Part shown: piece by piece, positions 47,826 to 60,500 of the stretch
How positions within the stretch are numbered: the first letter of the stretch is position 1
Layout of the letters: each line of letters starts with the position of its first letter
DNA from: Taenia hydatigena
Lineage: Eukaryota; Platyhelminthes; Cestoda; Cyclophyllidea; Taeniidae
NCBI GenBank assembly: GCA_036345935.2
Contig: JADWOT020000009.1
Span: 16,852,574 to 16,916,573 of the forward strand
Reading direction: 5' to 3'
Length of the DNA: 64,000 nt
The notes under the pieces: model-generated
What the model was told of the DNA's origin: nothing
Database searches by the model: none
Seen by the model: the letters and a program-made list of their open reading frames with translations, nothing else
Position numbers and translations under genes: made by a program

Positions 47826-48639
47826 ACTTTTGCAAACGCAGTTTATAACCGACGCAGGAAAGTAACTTGCGTGCAAATGACTTCACTTTTGAAAAAGACA
47901 AATCCAAGACATAGATTTGGGGGAAAAAATGACGGTCAATGATCAACTTTCCCAATGCAAAACGATGCCTTGAATAACGGTGGCAAGAGCTTGCACGAAG
48001 AGGGTTGCGCTAAGTTGGCAAGGTAAACCTCCAACCGAAAGGGCAGACAACGCGCACCACAGAGGTGTGACGCTAAATTAGCTACCAACATTCGCACAAG
48101 TTTAAAGAATGACCATCTAAAAAAGTGCACCCAAGGCAGTCTAGATAAGCTAAATGCGCCTCCTTTTGTTCGTTTGGTAGAACAAACACACATTAGTTGC
48201 TGATCTAAAAGTACAAAGAAAAGACAAAAAAGGTGCGCTCGTTCAGCAGTCACCTCAGTCACTTCAATAACTTTAAGAGGAGAAGAGTATTCCTCGTTGG
48301 AGGAGTGAAATAACCATTTGGGAAAATTAATCTGAGTAGACGAATAGAGAAAGATGGGCACAGAACGACACCCTTTGCAATTTTAGAACCTTAGCTACGA
48401 GTAATGGTTATTAAGGCTCCACCACCTAAGTAATGAACAATAAGCCATCGATATGTAACCAAACCAAGAACCACACACAAAAAAACAGAACTATCAAGGC
48501 AGTGCATCGTTCTTCATCTCTATCTCGACTGCTCCAAATGACATGGGCGAATGGGAGGTAGAGAACGAAGAAGGGAAGGGGAGAAAAGAGGAGAAAAAAG
48601 TATCACAGAGGCAGCAAGGAGAGGAGGTGGACTTGGAAT
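47826..48639. other. Spacer between ERI-like and ZYG11-like genes
   Basis: About 0.8 kb between the ZYG11-like stop and the tentative ERI-like start, both on the minus strand. A minus frame at 47936-48361 is open for 141 codons but has no family signal. Confidence 0.4.
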
Positions 48640-51600
48640 CTAGGATTGATTTTCCGCCTCATAAGCAAGCACAGCCTCGATAATTTCCACTGCGAGGCGT
48701 TGGAGGAGGTAGGCGCAGGTCTTCTGAAACCTTGTTGGTCCCAGCGATACCGCCTTTTCCGCCGCAACCGACTCCATACCCGTTGCAACGGGACTGGCCG
48801 ACATCGGCGAGCCGGTCTGTCCCTCGTCAAACGCCGGCAGGCGTGCCAACGCGTCGCTAGGGGTAACGAAGGCCAGAGAAGCGGACTGATGAGAGTGGTA
48901 GAGCGAAGAGGGCGGCTTGTAATTACTCACTTTGCACTGTGGCTGGAATACCAAAGAGATACATCCTGTTGAGAGTGAAACCATTACTCACATGGAATGG
49001 GCGACGGGTCCAGACATCACTGGTACAGCCGCAGTGGTTGAATGAGATAAATTGTGACATGAAGATTTCATATAAACAAGCAACCGACTTGCGCCAATAT
49101 TTTTAATGATGAAGGTGAAGTAAAATATCTGACCTCTCTTTACCGGTTATGCGCATCCTATTAGACCGGACACCTCGATTACTGATGGTAAGAACCTTCA
49201 TACTAAACAGAATTAGTTTATCGCGCATTGGACAAGTCCGAAGGCGAAAAAAAAACGCTTAATGAAAGGACGTCAGACGATGCACAAAAATGCATTCCTA
49301 CACTAACCGAAAAGTAATCATGAGTAGCAAGAGATCGACTGCCAAGTGGTAGTATTTGAAGTATTTTGCTAACCGGTATGAAGCAAAACGAAGAACAGAG
49401 GGAACGCCAAGACTCCGGAACGACGACTGGACCGCTCCTCAGCACTCCACCTTCAGTGGCGTCGAGGTTGAGGCCAAAGATCTGGTGCAGGGGATGAGAG
49501 CTGGCCGGAGCTGCGCACAGCGTTGCTACGTCCGTGGAGACCACAAAGAGGAGAAACCGCTGCAGGTTGGGACATTCGCGGAGAATGGGCACGTAGCGAG
49601 TATCTAAAGCAAGAGAGGGGAAGAAAACGAAATTAAGCGAATGCCATATCAAGAGTTGAAACCACTACAATGCATTGAGAGCGACTGACAAGCATAGTAA
49701 GCATTTTTGTACACTTACAGCGAAGATATATTTTCGATATCAATGACAACAAAAGCAACTGTAGTAATGAGTGCTTGCATCATTTAGTTGTGGGATTTTC
49801 ATACCCTTTTAAAAAATTAATATACTGACGCAAGGGTTAAATAAAACTGTCTTCGGCAGAGAAAAGCATCAAGCGCGACAAAATATGGTAGGAGGTTGAA
49901 CGCTACCTTTAATTGTGAGTGCAGATGGATATTTCACCTACACAGTAGCAGGAGCGAATTTACCCGAATGAAGGAAAAACAACAACAAAAAAACAAAGGG
50001 GAAAGAGGCTGAATTCTGACTTGCTTTTTTTAGTGAGAATGTGGTGAATGGCCCAGACAGCCCAGAGGTGAATCTCCAGTCGACTATTAGGGTCGAGAAT
50101 GAGAGACTGGAAGGGTTGGAAAGAACGGTAGGCGACCATTTCATTCTGTGGTGGCGTCCATTTACACACAGCTTCACCCTAAAAGGCGGTGAAACTACTT
50201 TAAAAACAAATCAAAAGGTCCACTGTACTTCCAACTTACAGTAATACTAGCTCAGGGTATGGCATTACTGGGACAATGGCATCTGATGGGTGTCAAACGA
50301 GGTTCATGTTAAAGAAAAGAGGTTAAGTACGGTATGATGATGAGCTTGAGATTGTGGTGAAGATAAGCCGTCTTAAATTTATACCTTTCTAAACGCATTA
50401 ATGCAAACTAGAGTTCCAAGAAATCACTGACTTAGTGCATATTAAAACACTTCCGTTGAAAACCCACGGCAGGCAACGCTTGACAGTAAGGACACGGGTG
50501 CAGCGTTTTAAATAAACATTGTCCGAATTGCATCAGCAAGTGAAACAAGGGGCGTCCATGGAGTAAGGTTTAGTCAAAAACAAATCCTTGGCCGTTACTG
50601 TAAGTTTAATCGCAAGCAACGAACATATAAAGTGAGTTGTCTCAAAACGCAGCTTGTTCTAGACAAAGGTTTTTACATGTTTCATCTTCTAACGACAAGG
50701 TCATCGCATAGATCAAGACATCCAGAAATGCCGTAAATTTTTAAAAGCACACTTAATAATCCAAGAAAGTGACAAGCAGGTAAAAGTAACGAAAAGTTCA
50801 ACTACTAACTATGCCAAACAAACAAGAAGGAGATGCAGGTGCCTCCGTCGATCAAACATTTTGGAGCAGTACAAATGTTTCAACAAATAAAACAATGACT
50901 TGACAACTTTTGTCTTAATATTTTGTTTAAAAAGGTGCAATACATTCAACAGTAGCAATTATAATTTACCAGTAGCATGACAAATACAGAAAAGCAACTC
51001 ACCAACACCCGAATGAATTCGGATTTATTATACTGCTGGGCGGAGAACCACACATCATCGGGAAGACAGGCGAGATGAGAGACAATTCCAGCGGCGAAGT
51101 AGCTGATTTGAATACTTGAGTGGCTTAGCATTTTACTAGCATGAAGGAAAGCGAAGAAAAAGGCCATTCGTAAAAATGGAACCGAATCCAAAACCATTAA
51201 GAGCTATACATTTGGGCAAAAAGTCCCTCAGAGATTCAACACCAAATAAACCCAAAAGTACTAGCACATTAAAAGGCAAACGCTTTCTAAAAACGTTTCG
51301 ACCACCACTGTTAAGCAAGAAAGGACTTCGGACCAAAACTGCACTAATAACTTTAACTATCGCACAAAATAAAGAGCCATTCTTCAAAATAGTTGAGTTT
51401 GTGGTTCAAAACATACTTGAAGAAGTCCATCAATGGCTCAATAAGCAGAGTATTCTTGGTGGAAGACACCTCAGCCACATTATTCTTAAAGTGAGGAAAG
51501 CAGAACGATAAGTACAGATCTCAAAATCTCAGCAACAAAGGGAATTCACTCACCAACAAGCCGAGGCACTTGGTGTAGACGTGGTTCTTGAAATCCTCCT

Positions 51601-53117
51601 CCTCGTTAGCCATCTTCTGCAAATGTTAAAGAAGCAATATCGGGCGCAATATGTAGGTTTGTCCTCCAAAATCTTCAAAATAATCTCTTTTATTGCTCAA
51701 GAAAAAGCCTTTTTTAAGGAATTATCAGAAAGTTCAAAGGAAGGGTAATGAGCCAACCTTGAGAACTTTTGCGTAGATAAGGAGGCCGCCAACCTTAACG
51801 AAGGCTTGACATGCCTCAGGACACTCGTCGGTGAGATTCCAAAGGGCAGAAAGGGTAAAGCGGAGGGTGGTGTCGTAGACGGGCGAGCCCTCAAGAGCCA
51901 CTTCGGCGTGGCCAAGGTAGTCCAGCATATTGTCGTTCGACTCGGCCAGCAACGCGTCCACATCGCGTTGGAGGAGGCACTTCTCCACCACGTACATTAG
52001 CAGCTGCTGGAGACGCTTGTGGTCGGAGGAGATCTCGCGCAAATCGGCGGTGGGAATCTGCAGAGTTAGGTGTAATCGTTACATCTTTAGGCTCAAAGGA
52101 CCGTCGATTCCATTTAACTCAAAGTCTAGGTTCCAAGTCGCAAAATAGTCGGGTTCTGCATTATTTTCGAACTTTACTTTGATACATCACCAGAAATATA
52201 TGTAGTATTACTAGTCTGGAGTCCGAAATGCTCTATAATGCCGGAGTTCGAAGGATCCTAAAGCAATTCAAGAGGAACGCTGACGCTTTTGATAGGTAAA
52301 GCATTTAGTAGCTTTTGATTCCGAGTAACAGTGCAAAGCAAATATGAAAGGAAGCTTGGACGTTAAGGCACAATACAATCGAAAAGAAAGATTCAAAAAC
52401 CAATTTTATAATCCGTAGACTTCAAATTAATGCAGAAGGAACAAATCCAGATGCTTTTCCTGCTTAAGCAGGGATCAAATGCTCTTAATTTAGCGCAAAA
52501 CATCCAGCCTCTCACAGAAACGACTATTTTTAAAGGCTCTTTAAAGGGTAGTAATTAGCGCCAAGAAAAACAATCTCATAACACATAAGGACTTCTAAAC
52601 GGAGAATATTTTTCACGGCTGAAGGACTTTGAAACCAAAAAAAAAACTACTCGACATATTGAATTCAAAATTATCCAGAAATGAGCAATCTTACCTCAGC
52701 AGCCAAAATGGAGATAATCGCTACACCCATACGCTTCATGTGGATGTCGTTGAATTTGATGAGACTTTTGAAGACCAACTCACAGCAGCGTTTGCAGCTG
52801 AATTGCTAATAGTGGAGAGAAAAGCAACAAAACTCGACAGCTCAAAGAAAAGCAGGAAAAGCAACGCTAGTAGGAATTTGGCTTACAGCCCTGTGAAGGA
52901 CATTGTCACTGCACAAAGTGAGAAAACAGTTCTTCAACAATTGCACCTGTCCCTGGTGGTGTTCAATGGACATGAGAGTGATGCTGACAGCTCGGTTGAG
53001 CAACTCCAGCGGTAAGTAGGCTGACTGCTCGCCTCGTGTCAAATTGTATACCACAGCCGTGCCCGCCAGAATCATATCCTGCTTGTTCATATGCAGTCTC
53101 ATCACTCGCAACACGGC
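48640..53117 (-). CDS. ZYG11-family protein, ARM-repeat C-terminal part (CUL2 E3 substrate receptor)
   Basis: ZYG11/ZER1 proteins are CRL2 ubiquitin-ligase receptors that recognise N-terminal glycine degrons through their ARM repeats. Minus-strand exons, 5' to 3': 53117-52887, 52805-52695, 52057-51758, 51616-51554, 51484-51417, 51135-51003, 50178-50021, 49603-49374, 48942-48640 (stop TAG). Matches to vertebrate ZYG11B, in order: [120 protein letters not shown], and a C-terminal helix [14 protein letters not shown]. About 531 residues are recovered. The usual N-terminal VHL-box and leucine-rich repeats are not found upstream, where the N gap lies. One junction (50021 to 49603) is off by one base next to a run of seven A on the coding strand. 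The last 100 residues include a longer, less conserved linker than in vertebrates. Confidence 0.92.
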
Positions 53118-54500
53118 CTATGGGAGTGAAAAATATTGTTTCTGTCCTTTTTTTTATGCAAGGTAATTACGTCGACTGATGTAAAATATAAAAATCCGTA
53201 GTACGCATGTACTCAAACACGCTAGCCAATTGAGAAAACATAGCCATCCTATTAACTGAGTAGCAGAGGGCAGTGGTAGGGTGGACTGGCTTATGGATGA
53301 AATTGCTATTATTATCTGAGTTTAAGGCAAACTAGTGCTTTGGGATCTGACTATTGGATGAGGATTAATGGAACAGTCACACTACACCAACAAATAGCAG
53401 TTCATGAGTGAATGAGATGAATGATTTGAAGTGTTTTTTTTTGTGCCAACATTGATATCCAACAGTTTGAGTGGTTGTTCTTTGTCATACCTATATTCGA
53501 CTAATAGACCCTAAACATCCAAGCACACATTCAAAACGGAGTAACTGTCAGTTACGATTAATTCGCGAACAAAAATATCCACGTAGCATACCCCGTGCTA
53601 CTTCAGGCACCTAAACATCGGAAACAAGGAAGGATTTCCCAAGAAGCAATATCAAGGCGCTGATACAGATTCTAGATACTGGAAAGCAACAAGTGGTCAG
53701 ACAAGTGTGGTACTTGAAAGGTGAAGCAACACTGAAAACGCAGTAATGAAAAGATATNNNNNNNNNNNNNNNNNNNNNNNNNNNNNNNNNNNNNNNNNNN
53801 NNNNNNNNNNNNNNNNNNNNNNNNNNNNNNNNNNNNNNNNNNNNNNNNNNNNNNNNNAAACGTGTAAATAAATCGACAGTTGCACTTAGTGGGAGCACGC
53901 TCTGCAAAGTAGTTGGGTCGAATCACATGAAAAAGTGGTAGGTCACACCACTGAGATAGTTAAAGGTCTACCAAACCTGAGAAATAACTCATTTTAACGA
54001 TTGAGTAGGTGTCGATGAGGCGTCACGAATGAATGGCACCAGGTCAAAAGCTCTAAAGTGTGCCATCATTTCTTCATTTTCCATCTACTGAGTTAGGTCT
54101 ATGGACGAGTAGGCAATTGAATAATGAGGAGTGCTTACCAAGCATTTCCACTTAGTCTGTAGCCCTGTTCTCCGCATAAAACCATTCACAGATGTTCTCT
54201 AATTGCAAAAAAACATAGAATTCTTCCTTTCATTTTTGAAAATCCCTGTATGATCGTCATTTCTCTAATTCACACTTTCTCCGTTCCTTAAAGCAATGAA
54301 CGCGCCTCTGGGCTGTCAAATCCTTCATCGGATTAGCGTCAAGCGCTTCTCAAATTTATGTCTTCTGGAGGAAAGAAACCTTTAATAGTTCAGTATCAAG
54401 TTTTCTCATTTGATGCACAAATTGTATATCGTTTGCTCTTCTCAAAATCCGGTTAAAAAGACTATCTCAAGAGCGGCAAAAGTGACCACGGAAGTGCGCC
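53118..54500. other. Region upstream of the ZYG11-like exons, with gap
   Basis: The N-terminal exons of the ZYG11-like gene should lie here or beyond. I find only a weak candidate: a minus-strand exon at about 54198-54137, bounded by TTGCAATTAG and GTAAGC and open in one phase, but it does not resemble the expected leucine-rich repeats. It contains the second N gap. Confidence 0.35.
53758..53857. other. Assembly gap (100 N)
   Basis: Exactly 100 N. It lies about 640 bp upstream of the first located ZYG11-like exon and may hide part of that gene. Confidence 0.99.
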
Positions 54501-54593
54501 TGCACAAAATCTCTTTCCGAGGAGACTGAACAGGATGCGAGTGAAAATAACGGTGCTACTAATGTTAGCAAAGAAGAAGACGAAGAAGAGTAA

Positions 54594-57544
54594 GAAGGAG
54601 AACGTAGTGAAAGTGTGGATCCTACCTTGGTGGATTTGGAAGGCGGTGAGGTGTTGGAGAAAACTGCAGTAGTAAATCGATTGGCTGGTATAAATGGAGG
54701 TGGGAAGTCGAAAGCTCTATTGAGTGATGTAAGTCATCAATGCTTTGTTTCAAGTGGGATGTGTTTTAATCTAAGGGCTAAATCGAGTGAGTTTCCGATG
54801 TAGTTCATCGTTTAAGTCCGAGGCGAAACACCTGCATGTCTCTTATGTCGTTTATCTCCCCGTTTCGTCTTCATCGTCGTGGTTGTTACTGAGTAAAGTC
54901 ACAGGTCGTGCGGCTCTGAAGGTGGCTTTCTGCTGGATCAAGACACAAGTAGTGCAGGCGGAGCCGTAGACGACTGGAGAAGGCTGTGTCATTTCGAATG
55001 ACTGGAAAGTCTCCACTCCAGTAGGTTGTTGAAGGCCCGCAGAGGAGATAGTCAAATGCATGAGACTGTTATTAAGCGATGTCAGTTCGTCATGGCAGTC
55101 TATGTTGCTCTCTTCCCTTCCGCTTTGACACTGACGTGATGCGGATGATAAACCACTGCAAGAGGAAGACAGCAAGTGGAAAGTGACTTCAGTCCTAATT
55201 GCAAGTGATGAAGAATTGCGTGTCACCACTGTTTGAACAGCTTTGAATGATGCTTACCGGGAGTGAGGAAACATTGATCGCCATGCCATACGCTCAATAG
55301 CTACACTTCTGCGATATGAATCGCCTTCTCCTCACAGGACTGCCTTGTAGACATAATTGCTCACATTTTTGGAAAACAAGCAAGATTCTTGACTGAGATC
55401 CTCTCGCCCCAGGTGATACAACTGGACGGTGAGCACGAAAACGTTCCATTGTGTAGCGCCTGGGACTGGTGAATTGATGGAAAGAAAGAAAAGCTACTCA
55501 AGCTGTTACCCTTCATACCAACGCAAAAGGTAAAAAAAGCGGAAGAAGGATGCAGCCGCAACTGCGTCGCGCATATTCCTAGGGTAGAATCTGAGGCAGT
55601 CAAGGCGGTGACATCGTTGGAGGTGCGAAGGGGTTAAAATCCCTTTTACTGGGGCTGTAATTCGGCACACCCATTTGCACTTAATTATTCGGTCAAATGG
55701 TCATCTTCATACGCCAGATTTTAAATTGTAGTTATTTTTAAAAGGAGAAGGGAGAATTTCCCGATTAGATACATGCAACAAATCATATTGTGCTGCACAG
55801 CTCCCACAGTCTTTTTGGACGCCATTTGTTGGGGTTCCACAAAAGCTTACACCCTGCAAGAGCGAAGTGGCCGCATTTTAGTGGTGCTTCCTTTGCTGAT
55901 GAATGTCTTGTATGCTCAATGCTTAGAAAGGCAGACAAAAATACGAAAATAAGGAAAAATAGAGAAGGAAGAAGTCAACACGGAAGTGCCTGTTACGAAT
56001 GGCTAATCAGAAGCGATGAAGGATGAAGAAAAAGGGATTGCGAAAATCGCCCCTCAGAAGGAAAAAGCGCCAAGTCCCAATGGAGGGAAAGGGAATCAGC
56101 CATTTTATCAATGTCATTTTCCTTAGGATTTGAGTGTAAACAAAGAATGTTATAGAGCTGTGTATAACTGAGCGTTGTTTTAGTGCATGAAGAGTCCGCC
56201 TGCTCCACTACTTCCACTACTTCTTAGATATAGCCTTCAACACATCCTCCTCCGTTTGTCTTCAACGGAGGGAAACACATTTGGAGGTGGCCCTACCGCG
56301 CTCCATTTGCCAAACTGAATCTATGCTTCACTAGACCCAGTGTCTACTCGCACCGTCCTACCACAGTTGCTCTACGTTGCCGTCGGTGTCCTTCTACTCA
56401 AGGTGTGCTGTTCGCTTAAGAATAATACGTCCGCATTCTGTCCATTTTCGTCTTCCAAGACGTCGGGGTGGTGATGCGTAAAGCTGCCGTTGAATGCGCA
56501 TCTTAGAGGCGTTTTGAAAACTAGCCAAATTCTTTATAGCAGGAATAACCACTGTGGGTTGTTTCCTCTCCCCTCGTAGAAGTTTTAACATCGCGGAATC
56601 AAATATCTTACTGTTGAGTGCCTTATTGTGCTACTACCCTACTCTATTGTGCTTGAAGTTATTGTGTAGAAGTCTCCTACCAAATGGAAACGATCTTTGA
56701 CAAACAATGGCGAATGTTTGAAGTGAATGAAAATCCACGTTTCCTTTGGTCGTGTACTTCCGTCTGTCCTCGTTGCCTGCTTGCTTTTGAGACCTCGGCC
56801 TCTCCACGATTCTCCACAGTATCCAAAGTCTACTTCAACATTCTGCCAATCTCTGTTGAACTGATGAATACTTGCTCTTCGACTCACCTCTACACCCAGC
56901 CGTGGATGCCATTCGCCATGTTTCAGACATTAAATCTCTTCGATGGAAAGAACTCTCTGAGTACACCACTAAAATTGGATCAGTCTGCTGCCCTTGCAAT
57001 GATCTTAATTTGAAGTTGATGATGCTTATGGAGTGTAGGTTTTGAAGTTTCTCGCGTTGCGAATTCGCGGTCTGGTCCTCGACTGTAGAATTAGTTTGCC
57101 TTAAGTCTCATCTGATAACTATCTGTTTCCTTGACACCCACTCTCGACCATTTGTTCACCTCTCGTCGCTTTGACTGTAACCGGCTTGGCATCCAGTCCA
57201 GATTTCCGCACTCATGCAATGCTTCAAGGTGTATTTCACGAACATGCACGGAACGGAAGGGACATAGTTTACCTCCTTTGGTACAACTTAGATTTAATTT
57301 CGACGATCATCTCCACCTCAAACGATGTCAAATTTTGTGTTTACGTGCAAAGTCAGCCAACTACACCGACAAGCAGACGTAAGTAGTTGCAAGACATGCT
57401 TAAAACAGTGATTAATTGCAACTGTTCCCATTCTCCTCTTCCCCTTTTCCCCTCTTTCCTCATCTGGAAACAGGAGAAGTACTACGAGTAGTGACACTTG
57501 GAACAGTCCTCGGTGGTGTCCTGCTGGGGGCTAAGCAGATTTGA
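54594..57544 (+). CDS. Unassigned gene with C-terminal membrane anchor (partial, 5 exons)
   Basis: I do not recognise the family. The case for a gene is a chain of open exons with matching phases and good GT-AG signals: about 54594-54728 (ends AGTGAT|GTAAGT), 55338-55428 (CTCACAG|GAC...GACG|GTGAGC), 56900-57038 (CACCCAG|CC...AG|GTTTTG), 57197-57378 (ATCCAG|T...AGAC|GTAAGT) and 57474-57544 (AACAG|GA...TGA). Peptide landmarks are AGINGGGKSKALLSD, DCLVDIIAHIFGKQARFL, KSLRWKELSEYTTKIGS, NDLNLKLMMLMEC, HEHARNGRDIVYLLWYN, FCVYVQSQPTTPTS. The end, EVLRVVTLGTVLGGVLLGAK, could be a tail anchor in an ER or mitochondrial membrane. The first exon continues upstream through an acidic, Glu/Ser-rich stretch, but a TAA at 54591-54593 interrupts that frame. 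The start and any extra exons (for example in 55429-56899) are unknown. Confidence 0.6.
54852..55229 (-). other. Ser/Thr-rich open frame, uncertain
   Basis: 125 open codons antisense to an intron of the + strand gene. It is rich in Ser, Thr and Leu with a Cys-containing end (SACTTCVLIQQK) and has no family signal. It could be an exon of an upstream minus-strand gene or chance. Confidence 0.18.
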
Positions 57545-60500
57545 AGTGTCTAATGAAAACGCAGGTCTTGTCGGTGCTACTCACCGTACTTTGATACAAA
57601 TCTAACTTGTGGAAGAAAGCATTCGTGGGACTTATATGACTTTTATTTTGGTGATAAAGCTACATAGAAGGGCATCCAGAAACAGATTTTCAACATTATT
57701 TCAAGATTGAGGACATACGAAGTTGTAGCACCTTTTATGTTTGTTCAAATAAAGTCTCCTTAGATATCGCTTTCGCTAGTTCGAACCCACACGACCTTTC
57801 ATCACGCGACTGAGGGCGCAGATATCATGCAATGTAAAAAAAGGCACAAAAGGATGCCTTTTAATTCTTTGTTAATCCGACAGAAGCCATCATTCTTACA
57901 CGCAACTGTCATTATCCCTCGAAATTTGATTAATCTTAAGCGTATTGCTTGAGTATTTGTCCAGCCAACGTCATGTTAAGCTCAAGTTTTGAATTGAGTA
58001 AAATCCAGATCTGACAATAAACTATCTTGAAGCCTCTTCTGTAGTTAAAATCATCGGTTCAATGCCAGTGTTCATCTCACCAGTTGAAGGAGAAAGAATA
58101 CGATTTTCTTTATTTTTCAGGTTTCATAGGGAGGACCGCATCACTTCGAGAGGATCTTTTATTGATGGTTAGGGTTAGGGAGGGACAATGCTTCAACACT
58201 GGATGCTCTCTTTGTCGATCAGAAGGAGTGAAATGAGGAAATTGACATGCACACACACGGACGATTCATTCTTGCGTACTAATAAGGTTTTGCTTGCCCT
58301 TGGCCTCACTGCACTTGCTAGTCTACACCAAATCTGCTTGAAGGAAGTAAACTTGAGCAAGAGCTTTAGACATTTGCGAAACAGGATTGTTGTGTAGGCT
58401 TACGAGCATCCCGGAGTCCAAATGGCATCACGATTATTTTTAATAAGGTACGGCATTACCTACCGCTTTAACGCCCCGAACACCTCGTGAAACAGGACGA
58501 CTTGCTTTTGGAGAACATCGAGAAAGCAACAGCACATCCAATTGTAATTCATCTCCATTAGCTACATGGAGTCCTTTCACAAGACTGGAAGTTGGTCAGA
58601 AGCATGATTAAAGGCTCGGTCGGCAAGAAGCCGTAATCAAGATGGTTTGCATTATAAGAGGACACTCAGAACATAAATAATTCCATCATTTGCTTGCATT
58701 TCTGTGCCTAGCGCTCTTTCCGATGCCATCGAGATGTTAGTTGATGTGAGAGGTTGGAGATTGGATGATTGAGAAGCACAGAGGAGGCAAGTACTTTACA
58801 TTCTTCAAAGCTGCTCCTCTTAGGTGTCATTAAGGCGTCAGACTCGCTGGCTGGCCGGATGACTTGCCAGGTAGAGGTGAAAACACAACACCCTCAGGGT
58901 GTTCATCGTGCCTTAGGTTCCGTAGAATTGTGAGACACTTCTAGTCCTTTGCCTGTTTATTCAGCCTCCACAAAGTTCTAAATTCGTCGGCTACTTTAAA
59001 GGTTTCAGTGTCCCTCCATTAGGCGATGACTGCATCAAATAAGACTTTATAGTTTGCCTAGCATGATGTGTTTGCATTCCCCTGCTTACACGTGTTTCAG
59101 CCTCTTCGAGGTAAAAATTTATGCATTTGTCTTTGCATTACAGTGTTTACATAGCCATAAGCTCCTCCTCGTCCTTTACAGTCCATCCTATTCTCGGTAG
59201 AACTACAAAGTCATGATAACTTTTAGCAGCCTGCATCACTGACTGTCATCATTTAAATTGTGAAAGGGACATTATTGAATGAGTTACACCGGTGACAAAG
59301 AAAACCTGTTGAGGGCTCACAAACTACCGATTATGCACGAGGTGGAGACACAGACAGTCCTGCGCAGGGTCCACGTACATTCCGCCAACAAAGAAACAAG
59401 CTTATGATGAAATGCTACTGCGTGGGTATTTGTTTGGCAGCTACCTCCTCACCAAGACAAGACGGCGGTAGCCAAACGGACCGCTCAAATGTGACTGATC
59501 CTCTCCTATGCCTGTCAAACGTCTCGTTGCGCCTCCATCTACATGGCATTTCCGTTGATTAAAAATAATTTATATGCAGTGATCTAGGCATATTGCAAAT
59601 GCTCCTTTTTCTTTGTGTCCAAAAGGAATCTGGACTGTCGTCCCATCACAGAAGAGAACAATCGCTAATCCCTTTTATATCTCAAAATCATCATCGCTAT
59701 GATGTGCCTTCGAGTGTCTCGGTGTGCTGTCACCACACCTGTGCCATTTACTACCTGCTGGCAGTCGTTCCATTCCTCCATAAGAGTGTCACATGTGCGG
59801 TTGGTGAATGCGTGCTTGAAAGCGGTATGCAGTATCTCCAGGGTAGCGCATTCCCCTTCTATAACTCTTTGCTTCCGAAAAATTTACGATTATTAGATCC
59901 GCGCAAATTGTAATTGGTTAACAAATCCTGTTATTTAATTGGGGCACAGGAGAGGGGGACAATTAATCCCTCTGTGGTCTTTGAAAACACTTAGAAGGTT
60001 CGTTACCATTACAAAGTAGCGAAAGTGGATTAAAGGACCCAAAATCTGGAGAGAGGGGTGCACACTCATTTTACTTTATCCCGTATCCAAGAGAGAACTG
60101 GGAGGTTACACCTAAAATACCACCAAATTACCGTAGTTGACTGCAGACGGTTTCTTTCTTATTGAGGGGCGAATCTTCAACACACTTAGTGACTGCTCTT
60201 TCGTGTCGGTTCCCACGAACCCATTCAAGTAAGACAAAGTTAAGCGTCAGACAGGAGAAGATTATTTCCCATCACAACAGGAGGGCATTTTGCATTGTGC
60301 CCTATCATTCAGTGGTATTCCGAACCTGGCAATGAAGTAGTCACTTCTAAGGAGCGCATTTCCATCCACCCAACGGGTGAACTATCGGCCTCATCCTGCA
60401 ATAATGTGTGCCAGCACTGAGCACACTGCAGCTATTTTAACGAACAAGCATTTTTGGCTTTTTGGTGTAGTCGCATCAAGTAGTCGCTTTCCCTTCACTG

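Noticed and set aside
49218..49652. 144-codon minus frame as a separate gene
   Set aside because: Its central part (49374-49603) is a ZYG11-like exon. The rest is intron sequence left open by chance.
51176..51511. 111-codon + frame
   Set aside because: Antisense to the ZYG11-like exon at 51417-51484 and its flanking intron; no family signal of its own.
52629..53015. 128-codon + frame
   Set aside because: Antisense shadow of two well-supported ZYG11-like exons on the minus strand.
57760..57800. tRNA-like T-arm sequence (AGTTCGAACCC)
   Set aside because: No cloverleaf partner stems or acceptor could be found upstream.
58167..58181. TTAGGG-like motif (GGTTAGGGTTAGGG)
   Set aside because: Only two units of the telomeric hexamer; too short to call an interstitial telomere.
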